64,000 nucleotides of DNA, from NCBI RefSeq assembly GCF_029542785.1, contig NC_083373.1, positions 372,001 through 436,000 on the forward strand, written 5' to 3'. The position numbers were made by a program, and so were the translations under genes. Below are positions 31,418 to 41,000 of this stretch, one piece after another. The notes below the pieces were generated by a model. That model searched no databases, was not told the origin of the DNA, and saw only the letters and a program-made list of their open reading frames with translations. The stretch is from Malassezia japonica. Its lineage: Eukaryota; Basidiomycota; Malasseziomycetes; Malasseziales; Malasseziaceae. Positions within the stretch are counted from its first letter, which is position 1, and the number at the start of each line of letters is the position of its first letter.

Positions 31418-33082
31418 TTAAAATTGACTGGGTGAGAAGAATAACGTACAATACAGCTGGAGGATGCCGCGCTCAAACGTGCAGCGGAACCCCTTGCGGT
31501 GCGAGAACTCCCACTCGCGGTCGACGATGCGGAACGCAATGTCCTCGTACGGCGGCCCCGCACTGAATCGCAGCAGCGCCGTGTCGCTCCCTTTTTCGCG
31601 CAAAATCTTGTACGACGGCGCCTTGGTGCTGTCGATCAGGTCGGGATAGAAAATGTTAAACTTGTAGCCCTGGACGACCTTGGGCGGGGGATTCTCCGCG
31701 TCGTAGTGGGTCTGGTTGTACTTGTTCCACTCGTAGCCGGTGTGCACGCGATTAAAGTAACGCGGCTTGCGTGCTCGGTACTTGTCCTGCCACTGGTATA
31801 CAGGCGCGCCGAGGCTCACGTCCTCGTTGAACGTCTCCTCCTCCACGCCGAGCGCGCGCTCCGACTCGATGCGGAACATTTGGTCGGCGACGGTCTCTTG
31901 AGCATCGGCTTCGTCGCGCGGGCGCCGCCGGGGGACAAAGGCCGCCCGCAGGATGCGCCGCCGCGCCTCGACCAGCGCGCGGCGCTGCTCGGCCACCGTG
32001 AGCACCGGCAGCCGCCGCTCGGCGTACGACAGCTGGCCAGGATCGCGCGGCGCAGGCTCCATGTCCGCGTCCCACGTCTCGTGCAGCTGCGCCTCGGCGG
32101 GCGTGTGCTCCTCGAGCTCGAGCGCCATCTCGGTCTGCTGCCGCCGCCCTTCCTTCCGCTGCCGCCGCTGGAGGTGCGCGATGCGGTGGTCCAGCACACG
32201 CGCGTGCACTTCGCGCAGCCGCGCGACGCTGCGCCAGACGACAATGCGCCGCAGCAGCGACTCCCAGTACTCTACGTCGAGTGGCTCGCCGGAGCGCAGC
32301 TTGGCACGCACCTGGCACTGCAGGTCGTACAGCTCGTCGGCCGACTTGGCCGCGAGCATCGCGTCGGTCTCGGCGACGATCGACGCGTCGACGTGCGCGC
32401 CGCTCGCCTCGCCGCGCTGCGTACGCAGCCGGTCGTCGCAGACGATCAGCATGTGCCGCCAGAACTCGATCGCGTCGCGGTCGCGCTCGAGTTGCACAAA
32501 CGACTGTATATCCTGGTGGAGCTCGGCAAGCTCCGTCGGGAGCAGCGACGAAAAGAGCGCAGTCGGCTCCGCGAGCTCGGCCTCTGCGCCGTCGTCCTCG
32601 TCGCTGGACGCGCCGTCGCTCGGGCGCGCCCACATCCAGTGCATCACGAGCACGTCAATTGGCTGCGCGCGGTTCTCGCGCACGCGGATCGATGCGCGCA
32701 GCTTCGCCTGCTCGAGGTGGAACTGGTCCTCTTTGGCCGCCCAATCCGTCGCCGCCGACTCGGACGTGCGTGCGGCGTGCGCCTTTTCCTGCTCGCGCGC
32801 GCGCCGCTCACGTTCGCGCTGCATACGCCGCGCATTCAGGCGCTCCACCTCGTGCATGGCCTCGGTCCGCCGCTCGCGCTCGCGCCGCTCCGCGTCTTCG
32901 CGCGAGAGGCCGGCGGCCGACGCCTGCGCCTCTTTTTTTTTCCAGTGAAATTTTTCGCCGTCCTGGAACAGATCGCCGCCAACGGAGTACATGCGCGCCT
33001 CGGCGACTTCTCGCCGCTTCACCGCCTCGCTGGACTCCGGCGAGGCGGCGCGTTTCGGCGCCGCGCCGCGCCGCACCGACAT
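31418..33082 (-). CDS. Cactin (splicing-associated protein)
   Basis: 554 aa, no intron, ATG at 33082 (MSVRRGAAPKRA). The N-terminal third is a highly charged Arg/Glu coiled coil (residues about 60-130). A middle cactin domain (DVLVMHWMW...) follows. The C-terminal cactin domain is unmistakable: KPRYFNRVHTGYEWNKYNQT, GYKFNIFYPDLID, and IVDREWEFSHRKGFRC near the end. Cactin associates with the spliceosome and affects splice-site choice in fission yeast and animals. Its presence is notable beside the unusual introns. It converges with the HUA1-like gene, 22 bp between stops. Confidence 0.92.
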   Translation of the reverse strand: MSVRRGAAPKRAASPESSEAVKRREVAEARMYSVGGDLFQDGEKFHWKKKEAQASAAGLSREDAERRERERRTEAMHEVERLNARRMQRERERRAREQEKAHAARTSESAATDWAAKEDQFHLEQAKLRASIRVRENRAQPIDVLVMHWMWARPSDGASSDEDDGAEAELAEPTALFSSLLPTELAELHQDIQSFVQLERDRDAIEFWRHMLIVCDDRLRTQRGEASGAHVDASIVAETDAMLAAKSADELYDLQCQVRAKLRSGEPLDVEYWESLLRRIVVWRSVARLREVHARVLDHRIAHLQRRQRKEGRRQQTEMALELEEHTPAEAQLHETWDADMEPAPRDPGQLSYAERRLPVLTVAEQRRALVEARRRILRAAFVPRRRPRDEADAQETVADQMFRIESERALGVEEETFNEDVSLGAPVYQWQDKYRARKPRYFNRVHTGYEWNKYNQTHYDAENPPPKVVQGYKFNIFYPDLIDSTKAPSYKILREKGSDTALLRFSAGPPYEDIAFRIVDREWEFSHRKGFRCTFERGILQLYCTLFFSPSQF

Positions 33083-33151
33083 GCTGTGGAGGTGCGCTGG
33101 GAGCGGTGGCAACACGTGGCCTTGGCGGTGTGGAGTGTGACGAACCCCGCC
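33083..33151. promoter_or_regulatory. 69-bp divergent promoter cactin/LSM12 with CACGTG
   Basis: CACGTG at 33113-33118 lies mid-way between the two start codons. Confidence 0.45.
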
Positions 33152-33984
33152 ATGTCTCGCGGACAGGCGAGCGACGCATCCGCGGCCCCTCCCCGTGAGC
33201 TGTTGCAATCAAGTGTGGGTAAGCCGCTTCGTATTGGCGTGACGTACAAGAGCTTTGCTGCGCCGAGCTATGACGCACAGGACGATGCCGTAGTGGGCCG
33301 CCTCTGGGCTTACGACCAGGCCCTGGACGTGGTCGTGCTCGAGACGGGCCGTGCAGGTGCGCTTCCCGCGTCCCTGCGCCGTGCCGCGGCCTCGGCTGCG
33401 TACGATGCGCCGAATTCGGGCCGCGGCGCGGCGCCTGCCACGACCGGTTTCAAGCTGGTCCAGGGCCGCTGCATCGCGCGCGTCGACATTCTCAGCGATG
33501 AGGAGTACGCAGCATCACATGGCACGCATGGCCTGTCGACCGTCGCCAGTGTCCCTGTCGCAGCGATGGAGGCGCGCGACGCGGCGGCGACCAAGCGCAG
33601 CCTCGAGCGCGCACAGCAGATCGGGCCGAAGGAGGCCGGCGAGCTCGGCCAGGGAATCTTTGACGCGCTGAGCAAGACGTACGTTTTCTTTTCGCTTACA
33701 CAGGCTCCCTTGCCGCTGGCACGATGCGCAGATTATTGTGCTCGACGAAGTGGTCGTCTCGCCGCCGACCTACGATACCAGCTCGACCTACGTGCCGAAT
33801 CTCGCGCGCGAGCACATTGATAAACTACTGGAAGGTGTGGATATTCCTGCAGACGAGGCCCCGAGTGTCGACCGTGCGCATGCCAAGGCTCAGACGTGGC
33901 AGCGTGTGACAAAAGTGGTACGTGGCCCAGCTCACCCAGCTCGAGGGCGTCCGCCGCAAGCTCCTTCCGACGCTCGCACCGTAG
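33152..33984 (+). CDS. LSM12: Lsm12-like RNA-binding protein
   Basis: Join 33152-33678, 33704-33917, 33940-33984 (261 aa); introns of 25 and 22 nt. N-terminal Sm-like fold (GKPLRIGVTYKSF..., VVGRLWAYDQALDVVVLE) and a C-terminal anticodon-binding domain (FDALSKTLPCRWHDAQIIVLDEVVVSPPTY). Lsm12 works with Pbp1/ataxin-2 in mRNA regulation. The first splice joins LSKT to LPCRWHD, the exact family sequence. The second adds only the 14-residue end LEGVRRKLLPTLAP. An insertion rich in Ala/Gly lies between the two strands of the Sm fold. Confidence 0.88.
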
Positions 33985-34047
33985 ACACGTGGCGCCACGT
34001 GCGCAATTTGTAGTCCGCGCCCGCCGCGGCAAGGTGTCTGTCGCGCC
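33985..34047 (+). promoter_or_regulatory. 63-bp promoter of NDUFA2 gene with paired CACGTG
   Basis: CACGTG at 33986-33991 and 33996-34001, 10 bp apart, beginning one base after the LSM12 stop codon. Confidence 0.5.
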
Positions 34048-34383
34048 ATGAGCTCTGTCCTGTCGAAAGCGTTTCCCGCGGTGGTGAAGGAGATCCGTCT
34101 GCACCTGTCGCCTACGGGCACGGGTAGCGCGGGTGCTCGGTAGGTATATTTTCGTGTCGGCTTACGCCAGGAAATTCCTCGAGACGAACTACAAGACGAT
34201 CAAGCAAAACAACCCGAACCTCCCGTTCCTCGTCCGCGAGGCCGAGAAGACGCCGGCGCGCCTTATTATGCGCATGGGTACGTTTCGAGGCTAACGGCAG
34301 AGCGCGGCGCTGAGCGCGACGTGGATATCAACGCCCTGGAGCCGCGTGCGATCGAGAAAAAGATCGCCGAGCTGCTCAAGTAA
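34048..34383 (+). CDS. NDUFA2: NADH:ubiquinone oxidoreductase subunit NDUFA2 (B8, thioredoxin-like)
   Basis: Join 34048-34139, 34171-34277, 34301-34383 (93 aa); introns of 31 and 23 nt. Accessory subunit of mitochondrial complex I, small thioredoxin-like fold. Family sequence after splicing: KEIRLHLSPTGTGSAGARKFLETNY, then NPNLPFLVREAEKTPARLIMRMERGAERDVDIN. The first intron has GTAGGT as donor. Length is typical (about 90-100). It shows that this organism keeps complex I. Confidence 0.92.
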
Positions 34384-34738
34384 GCCGGCACTATGGATGC
34401 CTCTGTGTGATAGCGTATAGCGATACTACGCTGACATGGAAAAAAGGGGGACGCGTGCGAGAGGCGGTGGAATGGCGCATGCATAGGCAAAGATCGGGCA
34501 TGAGCAGTGCGAAAACGGCTGCTCGCTAGGCTGCGTGTGTATGTTGCCCCCTCTATGTTTACGAGGGACGTGCTGTCGTACTCTCGTCGTTCCTGTTGAT
34601 TCCATAGTGATAGAGCCGTGTGGGCCCTGGCCGAGGCTCTGCGTGTTCCTGCCGAGTCCCTGCCGAGCACCCTGCCGACCCTGCCCACTAATCAGAAATC
34701 GCCCATTTGCCCGATTCAATTCCTTCGCGCACTGCACG
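34384..34738. other. 355-bp gap between NDUFA2 and DOM34
   Basis: No gene found. A short inverted repeat (AGCGTA at 34412-34417 with TACGCT at 34427-34432) and a CCTGCCGA-type direct repeat near 34660 are visible. Open frames on both strands across it have no family features and are not called. It presumably holds the DOM34 promoter. Confidence 0.4.
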
Positions 34739-36110
34739 ATGAAGATCCAGGGCCGCCATATCGAGCGCGACGGGAGCGGCAGCGTCACCGTGATTCCCGA
34801 GGGCGAGTACGTCACCGCACTAACACAGTGAGGACCTCTACCACCTCTACAACCTGATCCAGCCCGAGGACCTGGTCCGCGCCACGGCCGTGCGCCGCGT
34901 CACGTCCGAGTCGTCGACCGGCTCGACCGAGTCGCACCGTGTGCGTCTGCAGCTCACCATCTCGGTCACCAAGCTCGACTTTGAGATGGACGGTGGCGCA
35001 GGCATGTCGAACGAGAGCGCGGCGCCCCTCGGCCAAATCACCACCGACAGCGCGAGCGAAGCGAGCTCTGCGGCCTCGACGCCGTTCAGCTCCATGGTCC
35101 TCGGCGAGGCGGGCAACAGCACGCCTGCGACGCTGAGTGGTGCCTCGCAGGGCCAACCGACGCTGCACATCTCTGGGCGCGTCGCCGAAGAGAATCCCCA
35201 CGTACGCACCGGATCCTTCCACACCCTCGACATCGAGATCCAGCGCAAGCTTACCATCACGAAAGAGCTGTGGGACAAGCCCAACCTCGACCTCCTGGAC
35301 GAGAGCAGCGAGGCAGGGAACTCTGCAGAGGTCGGCGCAGTGATCCTCGGCGAAGGCAAGGCGATCGTGTGCCTCTTGACGAACCACATGACGCTCGTGC
35401 GCCAGCGCATCCAGGTGGCAATGCCCCGCAAGCGTGCCGGCGCAGGCTACGGAGCGGCGTCGAGCGGCACAGCAAAGCTCTCGGAGCGCTTTAATGACCA
35501 GGTCTACAATGCAGTGATCAAGCTACTCTCGCTCCCGTCGATGCGTGTCGTGCTCCTCGCGTCGCCCGGCTTCTGGCGCGAGTCGATGTACGAGCTCCTG
35601 CTCGCCGAGGCGACGCGCCGCGGGGAGAAGCTCCTGAGCGGTGCCGAAGGGCGGCGCAAGCTGCTCAAGGTGCACTGCGCCACGACGCACGTCCACTCGC
35701 TTATGGACGTGCTCAAGTCGCCCGAAGTCTCGTCGCAGCTCCAGGATACCAAGTTTACGCGCGAGAACCAGGTGCTGGACAAGTTTCTGCGCACACTCTC
35801 GTCGGACGATTTGCGGGCGTGGTACGGCGAGCGGGCGATCGTGCTCGCGAGCCAGCGCGGCGCGATCGGCACGCTCCTCCTCTCGGATGCGATGCTGCGC
35901 AACACACACCCCCAGCGCCGCAAGCAGTGGGTCGATCTATGCGAGCACGTCAAGTCGTTTGGCGGCGACGTCGTCATGTTTTCGTCGCTGCACGAAAGCG
36001 GGCGGCAGCTGAATGGCCTCGGCGGCGTCGCGGCGCTGCTCACCTACCCGCTGGACTTGGACCTCGTCGAGGAGGAAGAGGCGGAGCTCGCGGCGGAGCA
36101 AGAGACATAG
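34739..36110 (+). CDS. DOM34: Pelota/Dom34 ribosome-rescue factor
   Basis: Join 34739-34806, 34829-36110 (449 codons including stop, 448 aa); one 22-nt intron. eRF1-like protein that with Hbs1 releases ribosomes stalled on mRNA (no-go and non-stop decay). N-terminal domain: [33 protein letters not shown], with ATAVRRVTSESSTGS. An insertion of about 50 Ser/Ala residues sits inside this domain (about 80-130). The central domain lacks the GGQ of eRF1, as expected. The C-terminal domain includes LLLSDAMLRN and the end GVAALLTYPLDLD. The intron removes codons that would break the first beta-strand. It converges with the next gene, 1 bp between stops. Confidence 0.93.
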
Positions 36111-36111
36111 A

Positions 36112-36964
36112 TTACAGTTCGTCGGCAGGCGTCATACCACGAAAGAGCGGCGTATCTTCGCGCCGCTCCTCGCGCCCGTACTGCCGCTGGGAACGCGCAG
36201 GCCCCGCCGCGGGCGCGTCCCACACGACCCGCGCGCGCGACTGCAGCTGGCGGCGCTCCTCGCCGGACGTCCCATCGTCCTCGACGTGAAAGAGGGCGGG
36301 GTCGGCGGCGAGCACCGCCGCCGTCGGCTCAAGCACGCACACGAACTCTTTTCCAAAGATGGTAAAGCCCGCATAGGATACCTTGACCTTGGGCTTGATT
36401 TTCACGTCCTCATCCGACGAGGGCTCCTCGTGCTCCTCGTGCTCCTCGTGCTCCTCGTCGCTTTCTGGGATAAAGAGCGGCGCGCCGTCGTCGAGCGGCT
36501 CCTCCTTGACTACGATGGGATTCGCATCGGAGCGCGGTGGGACGGCCGCGTTCGACGGCGCATCCGCCTCGTCGAGCGGCACGGCACGCCCTGGAAACTG
36601 CAGCGATTTCGACTGGGTGAGCCGGGGTAGGAGCGACGTACCTTGAGCAATACGCCGTGCGTATGATCCATCTCTTGAAAGTAGAACAGCAGCTTAAAGG
36701 TATCTTGGTGGTGAGCGGATCCACGTACCTGCCTCGCAGAGCTCGGCCCTGTCGGCGCCGGGGAGGGGGTGGGCAAGGAGGGTGCGCATGCTGGGTGAGA
36801 AGGACGACGTACCGAGGCCGGAGCAGCTCGGTCACCGCACGCTGCCACAGCTCGGGGTTCTCGTTGAGCCAGCGCACATGCCGCTGGTCGAGGTACAGCA
36901 CCGTCGTGAGGATCGTATGCGCGGATATCCGCAGGTAGCAGACATTCCGCACGCCGAACTGCAT
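36112..36964 (-). CDS. Unrecognised protein, four exons, acidic C-terminal half
   Basis: Complement join 36112-36612, 36642-36703, 36729-36790, 36813-36964 (258 aa); introns of 22, 25 and 29 nt. I do not recognise the family. Residues 1-70 are well patterned (MQFGVRNVCYLRISAHTILT, LDQRHVRWLNENPELWQRAV). An aromatic stretch FKLLFYFQEMDHTHGVLL follows, then an acidic repeat EEHEEHEEHEE coded by a 9-nt repeat, and a late segment VSYAGFTIFGKEFVCVLEP. The N-terminus and the joins are coherent, which argues it is real. It could be a chromatin- or transcription-associated protein, but nothing in the sequence proves it. It is divergent from the UPF0598 gene with only 24 bp between starts. Confidence 0.7.
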
Positions 36965-36988
36965 CGTGTGGAGAACGTCCGTGCGGCG

Positions 36989-37892
36989 ATGTTTTGGCGC
37001 GGCGCTTGTCTCGGGCGGGGTGTGGCGAGTCCGTACGTGTGTAGGCGCACGTACGCGACGCAGCGCTTGCCTCGCATCTATCGCTACTGGATTGACGTGC
37101 ACGGCCAGGTGCGTGCCCCATCTTATGCAGCTCTTTTTGTACGATACTGTCCCAAAGAACCTCACGTCGTGTACGTCGCTGCGCTCACCCAGGCTTCAAG
37201 TCGGTGCCGTTTCTCAACTTTTTCTATGCGCGCGTGCAGCCGACACCGACAGATGCTCCGCGCGGCACGCCGCCCGACGTGCTCACCGGCGAGGAGGAGC
37301 ACTGGACGGCCGACGCATCTCGTCTCGCCGAGATCCTGCGCGCCGGTGGCGACTCTGCCGCGCACGAGCAGGGGTGGCAGGAGCTGTGGGCGGCACTGGC
37401 CGGCGAGGGCATGACGTGGCTCAGCAAGTGCCAGGGCGAGTGGAATGTCATCCACGCGGTCGACACCCCGATCGTCTTTCGCGCGCTGTCGCACGAGGGT
37501 ACGTCGCATGGCTGACCCAGGTGTGCTTTCGTGGGCGGGCGACTATACGATGCCGCTGGACCCCTCGGCGCTGCTTGTGCATCCGTACGTGTTCTTTATT
37601 TTGTTCTCATGCCAGTGTTTCCGGCTATCTCTACCACCCCTCTCCCCCAACGCCTCTCAAGCGCGCGCCTCCCGAGCCCTACGGCAAGTACAGCCTGATT
37701 TCGTCCTATGTCGTGCTGCAGCACCTAGTCGCCGGCCTCGACATTGACCTCGAGTGCACCGACACGCTGCCGAGCGGCCGGCGGTCGGCCGGCACACTTG
37801 CGTGGCAAGGACAGACCTATACACTCGGCGTGCTCGACCCCCAGGCCGACCTCCCCCCCCAGGCGCCGCCGCATAGTGTTCATTGTCCCTAG
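36989..37892 (+). CDS. UPF0598/DUF4505 mitochondrial-type protein
   Basis: Join 36989-37108, 37131-37170, 37193-37498, 37521-37584, 37616-37892 (268 aa); introns 22, 22, 22 and 31 nt. Orthologue group of human C8orf82; function unknown. Spliced core: YRYWIDVHGQLFLYDTVPKNLTSCFKSVPFLNFFYARV, then WLSKCQGEWNVIHAVDTPIVFRAL and PLDPSALLVHPVSGYLYHP. The first 35 residues are Arg/Ala-rich without acids (MFWRGACLGRGVASPYVCRR), a likely mitochondrial presequence. An extra acidic loop (about 80-135) is longer than in animals. Four splices in three phases all restore the family core. Confidence 0.85.
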
Positions 37893-38055
37893 ACTCACCT
37901 CTGCGTGCCTGCGTCTGCCCTTCACAGCCTGCGCACCTGTCTGGCCAAAAAAGGGCCAATCAAAATTCGTGTGGAGTTCGTGGCTGTTTGCGCCGACCAA
38001 CCGCAACGCTGGCTGCTGCTGAGCGCCACTTTGTTGTTTCTCTGACGGTGGTACC

Positions 38056-41000
38056 ATGGGCGATCCCGAAGCGGAGCGCGGGCGCCTGGAGCGTATCCGC
38101 GCTGCGAAGCGTGCGCTGCGCAAGTTCCAGCAGCGCCGCGAGCAGGAGCAGAGCAAGCGCGCGTCGCGGACGCTGCGTGCCTCGGTCGTGCTCCAAGGTG
38201 CGGACGTGCCGACGCTCCTCACGCAGTCGTACACTGCGACCAACAATCCATCCTCGTCTGCACGCGAGTCGGCGCACCGTGCGACTGAGTCGTCGCGCCG
38301 GCGCCACTCGCGTACGCAGTCGATCCTCTCGGAGGCCTCGGACAAGCGCAGCTCGCGCCAGCGCTTCTCGATGAGCGGCCCGGCGAGCAATAGCGCGCGG
38401 CGCAGCGTGCACGTACGGAATCCGTCAGTCGCGCTCCCGGCGCAGCTCCCGCCGCCGACCGGGCGCCGGCCGATGAGCGTTGTTTTTTCGCACCAGCCGC
38501 GGGCGTCGATCGCAGGCGTGCCGGTCGAACAGAACACCACGCCGCAGACGACGCCGCGGCTGAACAGCTCGCCGCGTCTCGGCGATGCACACCGGAGATC
38601 GCGGCACTCGCGCCAGTTTAGCGTCTCGACGCGCCGCGAGAGCTTTGAGATCATGAGCGGACGGGCGCTGCCGTCGGCGATCGATACCATGCTTCATTCG
38701 ACGCAGCATCAGCGGCAGTCGCGCGCAGGCCGCGCGTCCGTCCGCTTCTCTGCCCTGGAGGCCGCGAGCGTGCTCTTTGGCAATCCCCAAAAGCCCCTGC
38801 CGCCCGTGCCGCAAGAATGGCGCGCAGGGCTCTGGGCAAACGACGACGAGGACGGCGAGGACCGCGTGAGTGCCCTCGACAAGCTCGAAGGGCGCAGCGG
38901 CGGCCAGCGCGCAGACACCGAGCGTGCGCCCCGCGCCTCGACGCCGAGCTGGCTCGGCGAGCCACTCCAAGGCGCACCGCCGCCGCCGCCGCGCAAAGAG
39001 TCGCCGCCCGCGGACCTCGACACGCTCGTCGAGGAGGACGAGGAGGAGAGCCAGGCGAGCCTGCGCCGCAAGGAGCGCCGCGACGCGACGCCGACCAAGC
39101 CGGACACGTCTGCCGAAAAAGAGGCGGACACGAGCCGCTCGCTGCGTCCGCTGCGCCTCTCGACGATGAATGCGAGCGGCACGCCGCTGCTCGGCGGCCG
39201 CAGCATGTCGGCGACCAAGGCGCAGCGCCGCGTGTCGAATATCATGTACAAACCGCCTACGGACGCGGACGAGCGGCCGCTGCGCCATCAGGCGCCGTCG
39301 TCGCGCAGCGCACAGTCGTCCAACACCTCGTGGCCGATGACGGACGCTGCAGGCAGCGTCCTCTTTTCGCCCAAGTCGATCGCCTCCGACTCGCCCGGCG
39401 CGACGAGCGTCGACTCGGCGGACCACACGCCGCGGCGCAAGCCGCCGCCGGCCGACCGCCAGCGCGAGGTGATGGCGCTCCAGCGCGAGGTCGAAGAGGT
39501 GCGGCAGGTGATGGGCGCGCAGGTCGCGCAGGTCGCCCAAGCACGCGACGCGGCCGAGGCGCGCGCCGCGGCGCTCGACGCGGAGATGCGCACGCTGCGC
39601 GAGCGCGTCGAGGAGATCGAGGGCGAGCGCGACATGCACAAGGAAGACGTCGACGGGTGGCGCACGCGGTGCTCGGATCTGGAGCAGACGATCCAGTCGC
39701 AGCAGCTGCGCTTCAAGCAGGAGCAGACGTGGCGGCACGCGGCGACCAAGCGCATGCAGGCCTTGTCGAACCGCCTCAAGAGCCATGAAAGCTCGTTTGA
39801 CTCCAACTCGTCGGGCTCGCAGCTCGTCTCGCTCTCGAGCATGTCGAGCATGTCCCCGCTCTCGTTCGACCGCACGCTCGACCCGATCGCCGACCTGCCC
39901 GAGCTGCCCCAGATGCCGTCGGACGACGAGCTGGGCGGGTGGTCGATGCAGATCGCGCGCCAGCTGTCGAAGCACGCGCCGGACATGACGCACGACGGCC
40001 CGTCGCCGGAAACCGTGCGCGTGCTCTCGGATATGCGCCAGCAGATCATCACGCTCTACTCGGAGCTCAAGCTCGAGCAGTCGAACCACGAGCTCACTCG
40101 GACGCAGCTCCGCGAGCTCAAGATGGCGCAGGCCGTCGACGCGGACGTGTTCCTCGGCCAGAACGAGGCGGCGACCTTTACCCCCGCCGACGCGCAGCAC
40201 GGGTACGCGGGCGAGACGCCGGCGCTCTCGACGCCGCGCTCGCGCTCAGCGTCGGCGCGCCGCAAGCGCCAGGCGTTCCTGCCCGACGGGCCCGCTCCCG
40301 CGTTCCTCGAGGAGCTGAGCAAGACCGATGCTCCGGACACGAGCGGCTCCCAGACGCGCTCGGAGGATACCAGCGGGGACCGACCGACAGAAAACCGTCT
40401 GCACGAGCGCCCGCCGACGGACGCCGAGACGACTGCCGACGTTCTTTTCGCCGACGACCTCAAGCGCCACTCGCTCGTGGGCCTCGGCCTCTCGTCCCCG
40501 CCCAAGGACCAGACGAGCTTTGAGACGGTGGCGCGCACCGAGCCGGCCTGGCCGGAAACGAGCCAGGACACCTCGTGGCTCGAAGAGGCGTGGCCCTCGG
40601 CGCCGGACACGTCTGCGTCCGACGTCTCGGCCGGCATCGAGAGCATTGGTGCGCTCGAGCAGGCCTTTTCCGAGGCAAGACTTGGGCCAAAGGGCGACGA
40701 CGCGTCGAGCGATGTGCCGTACATGGCCGAGGCCAGCGAACCCGAGTCGCAGGCGCCTACGTCGTCTACCGATGCGCCCGGAACGCCGCACGAAGCTGCG
40801 CCGGGCGCCGAGTCGCTCGCTCCTGCGACGCCTCTTGCGGGCCCAGCACCGAGCGATGCGACGGAAGCGACGCCCAAGGCCGCGGACGCCCCGTCGTTCG
40901 CGCCGCGGTCCTCGACGACGCCCCCCTCGCCCGATCTCGAGGCCGGCGACGAGAGCGCGTGGGTCAGCGACGAGGAGCCCGACACGCCCGGCTATATCCG

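Noticed and set aside
34412..34432. Six-base inverted repeat with nine-base loop, considered as a structured RNA
   Set aside because: Too short, and no snoRNA boxes or tRNA A/B boxes could be placed around it.
34266..34688. A 140-codon minus-strand frame over the NDUFA2-DOM34 gap
   Set aside because: No family features, no promoter, and it overlaps the NDUFA2 exon 3 on the other strand.
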